This document shows positions 58,193-64,000 of a stretch of DNA of 64,000 nucleotides, piece after piece. Position 1 is the stretch's first letter. Every line of letters starts with the position of its first letter. This DNA is from MFD04716-140 sp963703125 (GTDB lineage Bacteria > Bacteroidota > Bacteroidia > Flavobacteriales > Flavobacteriaceae): the NCBI GenBank assembly GCA_963703125.1, contig OY969790.1:1736001-1800000 (forward strand), given 5' to 3'. Made by a program: the position numbers and the translations under genes. A model generated the notes under the pieces. It was not told where the DNA came from. It saw nothing but the letters and a program-made list of their open reading frames with translations, and did no database searches.

Positions 58193-60028
58193 TTAAAGAG
58201 CCTTCTCGGAAGCGATCCATCCGTTTATTCTTCTTTCCAGTAATTCAAGCGGCAAGGCACCTCCGCCTAGAACCGCATCATGAAATCCTTTGATATCAAA
58301 GCTATCCCCTAATTGCGTTTCAGCCTTTTTGCGCAATTCCTGAATCTTAAGCATTCCTATTTTATAACCGGTAGCTTGCCCGGGCATCACCATGTAACGT
58401 TGTACCTCGGCTTTTATCGCTCCTTGCGAAATAGATGAGTTTTCTGTAAAGTACTTTATACCGTCGGCTTCGGTTCATCCTTTGGAATGCAGCCCCGTAT
58501 CGACTACCAACCGTATGGCTCGCCATATTTCATTCACCAATCGGCCAAAATCGTAATATGGATTTTGGTACCCGCCCATTTCCTTGGCCAAGGCCTCAGA
58601 ATAGAGGCCCCAACCTTCACTGTAAGCATTGAACCCTGCTTGTGTCCTGAACTTGGGAACGGACTCCAACTCTTGCGCAATGGATATCTGCATATGATGA
58701 CCAGGATTGCCTTCATGATATGCCACCCCTTCCATGGTTGATTTTGGCATGGCTTTCATATCCGACAGGTGTACATAATAAGTGCCTGGTCTAGAGCCAT
58801 CCGGAGTTCCTTGCGAATAGTGCTGGGGGGCACCGTCCTGTTCCCTAAAAGCCTCTACCCTTTTCACCTTTAATTTAGCTTTTGGAAGGATTCCGAAGTA
58901 ATCCGGTAATTTCTTGGTCAGGTCATCCAAATATTTAGTGGACTCGTCCAAATAAGCTTGTCGACCTTCATCTGTATTTGGAAAGAAAAATTGCGGATCG
59001 GTATTCACGAACTTAAAGAAGGCATTTAAATCGCCTTCAAAACCTACCTTCTCCTTTATGGCCATCATCTCACCTTTTATACGGGCGACCTCGCTTAGAC
59101 CAATTTCATGAATTTCATCAGCTGTAAGGCTGGTGGTAGTTGAAACCTTTAAGAGATGGTTGTAGAAGGCCGCCCCATTTTCATAACGGCCAACCCCTGT
59201 GGGTTTTTCTTCGGCATTGGCAATTTCGGTTTCCAACCATTTTAATAGATTGGTGTAAGCAGGTTCAAAATAATCCTTCAATGCTTTCTCGGAGGCTTCT
59301 TTCAAAGAGCTAGCCTCAGAAGCCGTAATTTTTCCCGACTCCAAGAGCGCCTCTATTTTTCCGTTCATGTCATTCAACAAGGGTGAATTTTTTTCACTTA
59401 CCGAAAAAGGTTTACCGTCCAAAAGGGCCTTGGTTTGTTTGATGACGGTTTCAAAGGCAAATTTTGGAGGAAGTATGCCTGCAGCGGCTTGTTTTTTGGC
59501 CCTATCTACCAATTGATCTATGGCCCTTCCGGATTCTTGAATTCTTGAAACATAGGCTGTCATATCGGCCAGGCTGTCCACTTTATGAAAATTGATCAGG
59601 TAGTTCGGAAGATTGGCGTGCATTCCCCGCATTTGTTCAAAAACATAATCCATGCCCCTAAAGGCAACCCCTTCCTTTAAGGTTTCGTACTGATAGATCC
59701 AAAGGTCATAAGAGGCTTTATCTGCCTCATCCAGAGCGTCATACTTAAATTTTTGTTTGAGTTCCTCCACACTTTTTGCATACCAGTCCAATTGCTTGTC
59801 CTCGGCCTCTTCGCTTAGATCATCAATTTTGTCGTATTGGTCTTTTCGACCTTGGATGGTAAGCTGCAAGGGACTCATTTGAAGTTGTTCCTCATATTTG
59901 GCATCAAACCATTGGTTCAAGGCTTCTTTCTGGTTTTCCTCCTTTTTAGGGGCTTCTTCACAGGCAGTAAACAGAAGAAAGATGAGGGAGAGGCTAATTG
60001 AACGGAACAAATAGGTTTTTTTTCGCAT
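58193..60028 (-). CDS. DUF885 family secreted peptidase-like protein with in-frame TGA
   Basis: A secreted protein of about 611 residues with a lipoprotein signal (SLIFLLFTAC, Cys22). The helical DUF885 body ends with GVAYHEGNPGHHMQI (HExxxxGHH, the zinc-type active site, near residue 430) and YSEGWGLYSEALAKEMG. The frame is stopped at 58475-58477 (codon 518) by TGA after VVDTGLHSKG, where relatives have Trp (HSKGWT). Reading continues in the same frame: TEADGIKYFTENSSISQGAI and VQRYMVMPGQATGYKIG to the normal end at 58193. So one codon, TGG to TGA, separates this from an intact gene. Confidence 0.85.
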
Positions 60029-60257
60029 GACAGGAGATTGAAAATTAAATATATCTTATTGCTAAAATAGGGGAAATTAAATTCATGTGAAACATAGTAG
60101 GGTAAGGGCCGCTATCCAGGACCGCTTATTTTTCCAAAACATCAATAAAACTTGCACAACTTACTGATCCGAACAAAAAAACCCTGTAAAAGGGCTTATA
60201 TCGATCTATATTTTCGGTTTTATGGGCTTGCGCAACGATTACCATTGTTGGCAACTG

Positions 60258-61292
60258 CTATTTTTGCTTTTTGATGAATTGTCCGTATCCGCTTTTTTCA
60301 AGCACGTCCTGAACATTCAATTTGTAAATATTCTTCCAACTATCCGCTCCATTTTTTTCGACATACTTTTCTACAATTCGAAAACCTAGCCAATAGTTTA
60401 GACTTTTTGGTGCGTTTTTGAACAATTGTAATTTGTCGTTTCTCAACAAAGGATTATCGCCACTTTCATCTTCAAAATACTGTTTTAGTTCGTTGAATAG
60501 TTTTTTTTCATTTGCCAAATACCAATTCCATTCATTTTCGTTCATATTTTCGACAGCCTCGTACTTTGAAATCTGTCCGTCGAAAAAGACCCAAGTAAAA
60601 TAACAAGCAAAACCTTCGTCAATAGTCTGCCTTAATGCAGAGTTCTTTTTTGGGTCGTTTTCTCTTAACGGCTCGTATGCGAGATGATTTAATTCATGTG
60701 GCAAACCTTTTTCAATAATATAGTCTATCTCTCGCCCCTTATAGTTTAGTTCAATGCAAAATTCATCATTTTCGCAACCTCCAAATAAGATGCCCTCCAT
60801 TGGCGTGAATAAAATGCTAATGGTTGAATTGATTTTATAAGGAACTAATTTATTAAATCTAGCGAGGTTTTTTTCTAAAACAGAATCTAGATTCATATTC
60901 AAAAGGGTTTCTGCTCTTTTCTCAAAAAACGCCTTGTTTTCAGGGTACAGGGTTCTATTCCATTTAATCATTCCTGTTGTAGTGTTGAATTTTGAATTAT
61001 TGTCTTCTCCGAAAATCATTCCGTAACAGTTGTCCCACAGTTTTTGGTGAGGTCGGTAAACTTTTTCGATAATCATTGTGCTATCAAATTCCGTTCCTTG
61101 ATGTGCTAAAATTTGGCTTTTAAAAAGATTTTTAACTACTATGTTGTCCACTTTAATGCTGTCCGACAATTTTTTGATTCGTTCTATAAATTCAGATTCA
61201 TTATTGCTACTTTCATTTCCATTCGTAGTCTCTTTGCAAAACAGAAACGTAAAAAGAAGTCCGAGCGTTAATATTGGCAGTATTTTTTTCAT
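60258..61292 (-). CDS. DUF2268-like zinc-protease-type lipoprotein
   Basis: A protein of about 344 residues. The frame opens at 61382, but the Met at 61292 starts a lipoprotein signal (MKKILPILTLGLLFTFLFC). GLPHELNHLAYEPLRENDP contains the HExxH zinc motif as HELNH, and QTIDEGFACYFTWVFFDG supplies the third ligand Glu. The layout is that of the DUF2268 predicted Zn-dependent protease group. The gene is unusually AT-rich and Lys/Asn-rich compared with its neighbours and sits next to an HNH endonuclease, which hints at acquisition as an island. Function unknown. Confidence 0.75.
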   Translation of the reverse strand: MKKILPILTLGLLFTFLFCKETTNGNESSNNESEFIERIKKLSDSIKVDNIVVKNLFKSQILAHQGTEFDSTMIIEKVYRPHQKLWDNCYGMIFGEDNNSKFNTTTGMIKWNRTLYPENKAFFEKRAETLLNMNLDSVLEKNLARFNKLVPYKINSTISILFTPMEGILFGGCENDEFCIELNYKGREIDYIIEKGLPHELNHLAYEPLRENDPKKNSALRQTIDEGFACYFTWVFFDGQISKYEAVENMNENEWNWYLANEKKLFNELKQYFEDESGDNPLLRNDKLQLFKNAPKSLNYWLGFRIVEKYVEKNGADSWKNIYKLNVQDVLEKSGYGQFIKKQK

Positions 61293-61344
61293 AGTTGTTG
61301 CTATAACAGATGTTAGCGGTTCGGCTTTTATTTTTTCTTTTTTA

Positions 61345-62136
61345 TTAGTCGAGTTTGAGTGATATTTTATGTTCCTGTCCATTTAAAGTAAAATGAATAA
61401 TTTCCTTGTCGTGATTCAAAATTCTTCGGTCTCCAAAGTCAAATTCCTTATGATGATTTGGACAAAACAAAAGAATGTTGTCAGGCGTTTCACGTCCCTT
61501 TTTATGTTTTGGTTCAATATGAGCAGCTTCTATATAAAAAGTCCCATCTTTCTTCTTAATAGTGGTCGAACAAATTTGGCACTTGAAGTCACGAAGTACT
61601 TTTATTTGAGCAATTGTCCTGTTATCTCGTTTGAATGATTTGTTACTCACTGTTACTTCTTCTGGGTCAGTGGGTTTTAGGTTTTTCAATTCATCAATTA
61701 TCTCTTTTCTGCTCTTATTCTGATTTTTAAATTTTTGGATTATTTCTTTCTGTTCTTGTTCGTCTGGAGTCTCCAAAGGAATCGCGAAATACTTGTCGTA
61801 AATATTTCGCATAGACTTCATAACAACTTTCTGTATCCCTTCATAATATTCAATATGAAGTTTTAAAGCTGTCAAAGCGTTTGAAAGTCCTGTCGAGCCA
61901 TAGTCTTTGTAAATATTATCAAAGAAATATTCCATTGAATAGGCATTGTTTGTCCTTGTAAACCTTTTGCCTTCAATCATACAACGGAAGTTATTCAAGT
62001 AGTCAGCCGCAGAATTTGGATTCATTCTTCCATTACCAACGAGTTGTTGCTGACCTTCTTTAAATGTTAGCTTACCTTCATAAACTTTTTTTGAAAGTTC
62101 ATAAGCAATTGGTGTCAACTCGTGTGGAATTTTCAT
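61345..62136 (-). CDS. HNH endonuclease
   Basis: A 263-residue protein. The C-terminal HNH zinc-finger nuclease domain is clear: FKCQICSTTI (first Cys pair), FYIEAAHIEPKHKKGRETPD (catalytic His), NILLFCPNHHKEFDFGDRRI (Asn, second Cys, His). The N-terminal about 130 residues are helical and form an extra domain that I cannot name (YEGKLTFKEGQQQLVGNGRM, DYLNNFRCMIEGKRF). Such proteins often act in restriction or as stand-alone defence nucleases. It is on the AT-rich stretch shared with the zinc-protease-like gene. No methyltransferase is adjacent. Confidence 0.85.
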   Translation of the reverse strand: MKIPHELTPIAYELSKKVYEGKLTFKEGQQQLVGNGRMNPNSAADYLNNFRCMIEGKRFTRTNNAYSMEYFFDNIYKDYGSTGLSNALTALKLHIEYYEGIQKVVMKSMRNIYDKYFAIPLETPDEQEQKEIIQKFKNQNKSRKEIIDELKNLKPTDPEEVTVSNKSFKRDNRTIAQIKVLRDFKCQICSTTIKKKDGTFYIEAAHIEPKHKKGRETPDNILLFCPNHHKEFDFGDRRILNHDKEIIHFTLNGQEHKISLKLD

Positions 62137-62255
62137 TTTATATTCTTGTGTTTGATGTTGTCTTTTAGCTGACCGCTAACTTGTTTATAAAGCTGCAAAA
62201 CACATCTTTATACGAGCCAAATGAGAGGCTATAAACACATCTCGTCAATGTATCC

Positions 62256-63884
62256 CTATTTTAAAATACCTTTGTATTTCCCTGTGTTCCCCAAAAGCTC
62301 CGTAGCGGCAAGGATGGCTTCGTCATGGGTCAAATAATACTCATAAAGGCCTTCACGGTAGAAATAACGTTTAATAATTTCGTCCTCCAAGTTTTTTTGA
62401 ATTTCTTTTTGATAGGTATCCAGGGCAGTCAACTTGCTTTTGTTTATATCGGCCAACAAGGTTTTAAAATCATTCTCTATGGCCGCATTGAAAACAACCT
62501 CTTCCCTATTGGTAAGTGCTTCTTTTAATACTTTTTCGGTTTTGGTCTCAAATGAAAAATCACTTTGGGCCGTATGGGCCTTAAAATTTTGGAAGTCACT
62601 TTCCGAGAATTTGAACGATTTTGGGTCCGCCATTTTATTTTTGTAATAATAGTCCGTGGCAAAATTGAAAATAACATTGTTCACAAGCAACGCATTGGTA
62701 AGGTCGTTTGATTTCAACGCTGCAATTTCAATGTCCGGCAGCACACCACCGCCATCTTGCACCTTTCTGCCATTTCGGGTGGTGAAATCATTGAATTTTG
62801 AAGTTTTTACCGCATTCCCCTCCGCATCGCGGTGCCAATAATCCAATGATTGAATACATCTCCCCGACGGCGTATAATAGCGGCTTATGGTCACCTTTAA
62901 CTGTGTTCCGTACGTTAGTTTCATAGGACGCTGCACCAAGCCTTTCCCAAAACTGCGTGCCCCCATTACCACCGCACGATCTAAATCCTGAAGTCCGCCA
63001 GAAACTATTTCACTGGCAGATGCACTGCTGCCGTTCACAAGAACAACCAATGGAATATCGGCATCCACTGGTTGGTTTTTGGTCCTATACTCCTGATTGA
63101 ATTTTTTGACCTTTGATTTGGTGGTAACGATCAACTCCCCTTTTGGAACAAAAATATTCGTCACATTGATCGCTTCAGTTAGCAGTCCGCCCGGATTGCT
63201 ACGAAGGTCCAAAATAATCTTTTGGGCGCCTTGGCCTTTTAAATCAATAAGGGCACTTTTTGTCTGTTCGGAAGCCTTTGCGTTGAATTTGGCCAATACA
63301 ATATATCCGGTTTTGTCATCGACCATTTTGTAAAAGGGTACCGCATCCACCTCAACGCCTTCTCTTTTAATAGTGGCCGTTTTAGTTTCTCCCTGACGTA
63401 TATAAGAGACAGTTACCGAGGTATTGTTCGCACCTTTAAGAAGCTCACTAGCGTTGTCCTTGAAATCGGACACCGTAATATCGCCAATTTTGATTATCTC
63501 ATCACCGGCCTTAAGTCCGGCTTTATCGGCGGGGTAATTTTTGTAAGGCTCAATCACCAAAAGTTTGTCCTTGTAGGAGCGCACCAAAGCCCCAATACCC
63601 GAATATTCGCCCGCATTGTTGATTTTGTATTCCTCTACATCCTGCTCGTTCAGAAACTTGGTGTAGGGATCCAGATCATCCAGCATGTTTTTTATGGCAG
63701 TATCCATTAGTTCGGCGGGATTGGTTTCATCTACGTAGTTCATGTTCAATTCTTTGAACAGGGTTGTGAAGATCTCGATCTGCTTTGCTATCTCAAAAAA
63801 ATCGCTCTTAAAGCTACTTCCAAAGACCAAAAATATAATTGCCAATGCGGGGACTACCAAGGCCCTTTTAAAGTTCTTTTTCAT
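62256..63884 (-). CDS. S41 family C-terminal processing peptidase (CtpA-like)
   Basis: A 542-residue periplasmic protease with an N-terminal signal/anchor (ALVVPALAIIFLVFGSSF). A PDZ domain (about residues 75-160, with YSGIGALVRSYKDKLLVIEP and PADKAGLKAGDEIIKIG) precedes the S41 catalytic domain. The Ser-Lys dyad is VNGSSASASEIVSGGL (Ser near residue 288) and RSFGKGLVQ (Lys near 313). YYTPSGRCIQ and DGGGVLPDIEI are family markers. Tsp/CtpA enzymes trim C-termini of periplasmic and lipoproteins. Length is typical. No promoter match was recognised upstream. Confidence 0.94.
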   Translation of the reverse strand: MKKNFKRALVVPALAIIFLVFGSSFKSDFFEIAKQIEIFTTLFKELNMNYVDETNPAELMDTAIKNMLDDLDPYTKFLNEQDVEEYKINNAGEYSGIGALVRSYKDKLLVIEPYKNYPADKAGLKAGDEIIKIGDITVSDFKDNASELLKGANNTSVTVSYIRQGETKTATIKREGVEVDAVPFYKMVDDKTGYIVLAKFNAKASEQTKSALIDLKGQGAQKIILDLRSNPGGLLTEAINVTNIFVPKGELIVTTKSKVKKFNQEYRTKNQPVDADIPLVVLVNGSSASASEIVSGGLQDLDRAVVMGARSFGKGLVQRPMKLTYGTQLKVTISRYYTPSGRCIQSLDYWHRDAEGNAVKTSKFNDFTTRNGRKVQDGGGVLPDIEIAALKSNDLTNALLVNNVIFNFATDYYYKNKMADPKSFKFSESDFQNFKAHTAQSDFSFETKTEKVLKEALTNREEVVFNAAIENDFKTLLADINKSKLTALDTYQKEIQKNLEDEIIKRYFYREGLYEYYLTHDEAILAATELLGNTGKYKGILK

Positions 63885-64000
63885 CTATACAAAATTTATA
63901 AACCGTTGATTTGGTTTTGTTTATAGTCGGTTGGTGTTGGCCATTCTTTTTTAAATGCCCATTATGGGCTTTCATAATCCTGTGATTCAATGAATTTTTG

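Noticed and set aside
58193..58393. Independent 66-residue gene
   Set aside because: It is the in-frame C-terminus of the DUF885 protein after the premature TGA; the intervening codons also read as family sequence.
55785..58477. Genome-wide reassignment of UGA to Trp
   Set aside because: Other genes in the window end normally in TGA (the methyltransferase at 46544-46546 and the PQQ gene at 50196-50198, both overlapping the next start), and Trp is otherwise coded by TGG.

Overview
The window looks like chromosomal DNA from a marine, gliding member of the Flavobacteriaceae (Bacteroidota), close to genera such as Maribacter, Zobellia or Arenibacter. The evidence is an AT-leaning sequence, Bacteroidota-type promoters (TTTG, then about 19 nt, then TAnnTTTG), few clear Shine-Dalgarno sequences, type IX secretion (T9SS) sorting domains, PorP/SprF proteins, and many families that are typical of this group (DUF4175, head-GIN, YtxH/holin/DUF6327, DUF3124). 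No insertion sequence, prophage, rRNA operon or CRISPR array was seen.

Layout. 1-17 kb is housekeeping: an MltD-like transglycosylase (cut by the window edge), pgk, holB, a DoxX-like protein, an OmpH/Skp-like lipoprotein, a methyltransferase, mnmG, ybeY, a DUF4175 protein, gltX, an SPFH protein, a three-gene envelope/stress cassette and glnS. Two parS-like 16-mers flank mnmG. 17.4-37.3 kb is a gliding-motility locus in the order sprC-, sprD-, sprB-, sprF-like. It centres on a giant SprB-type adhesin of about 4,550 residues with about 40 repeats arranged in a higher-order period of seven. A 76-bp regulatory module is duplicated upstream of the sprC- and sprB-like genes. 37.3-44.3 kb holds folB, two Cys-type tRNA genes (one abnormal), a LysE exporter, a head-GIN protein, rnr, an AT-rich motif-bearing intergenic region, rpiB, a CDF metal exporter and an ElaA-like acetyltransferase. 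44.3-47.8 kb holds small accessory genes and a compact type II restriction-modification pair. 47.9-60 kb is an accessory block of oxidoreductases, a sugar-lactonase, peptidases and a membrane acyltransferase. 60.2-62.1 kb is a small AT-rich insertion with a zinc-protease-like lipoprotein and an HNH endonuclease. The window ends with a CtpA-type S41 protease.

Five genes have interrupted reading frames: mnmG, sprB-like and the PQQ dehydrogenase by frameshift, and the membrane acyltransferase and DUF885 protein by an in-frame TGA. The two TGA codons lie in the same 11-nt context. Several of these genes would be expected to be functional, so sequencing error, recent decay and recoding all need to be separated.

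The gliding genes form one functional unit: the sprB-like adhesin is exported by T9SS, the sprF-like and sprD-like proteins are outer-membrane partners, and the sprC-like protein carries a T9SS sorting tail. The block at 47.9-60 kb probably serves periplasmic and cytoplasmic oxidation of sugars or related carbon compounds, but its substrate cannot be read from sequence.
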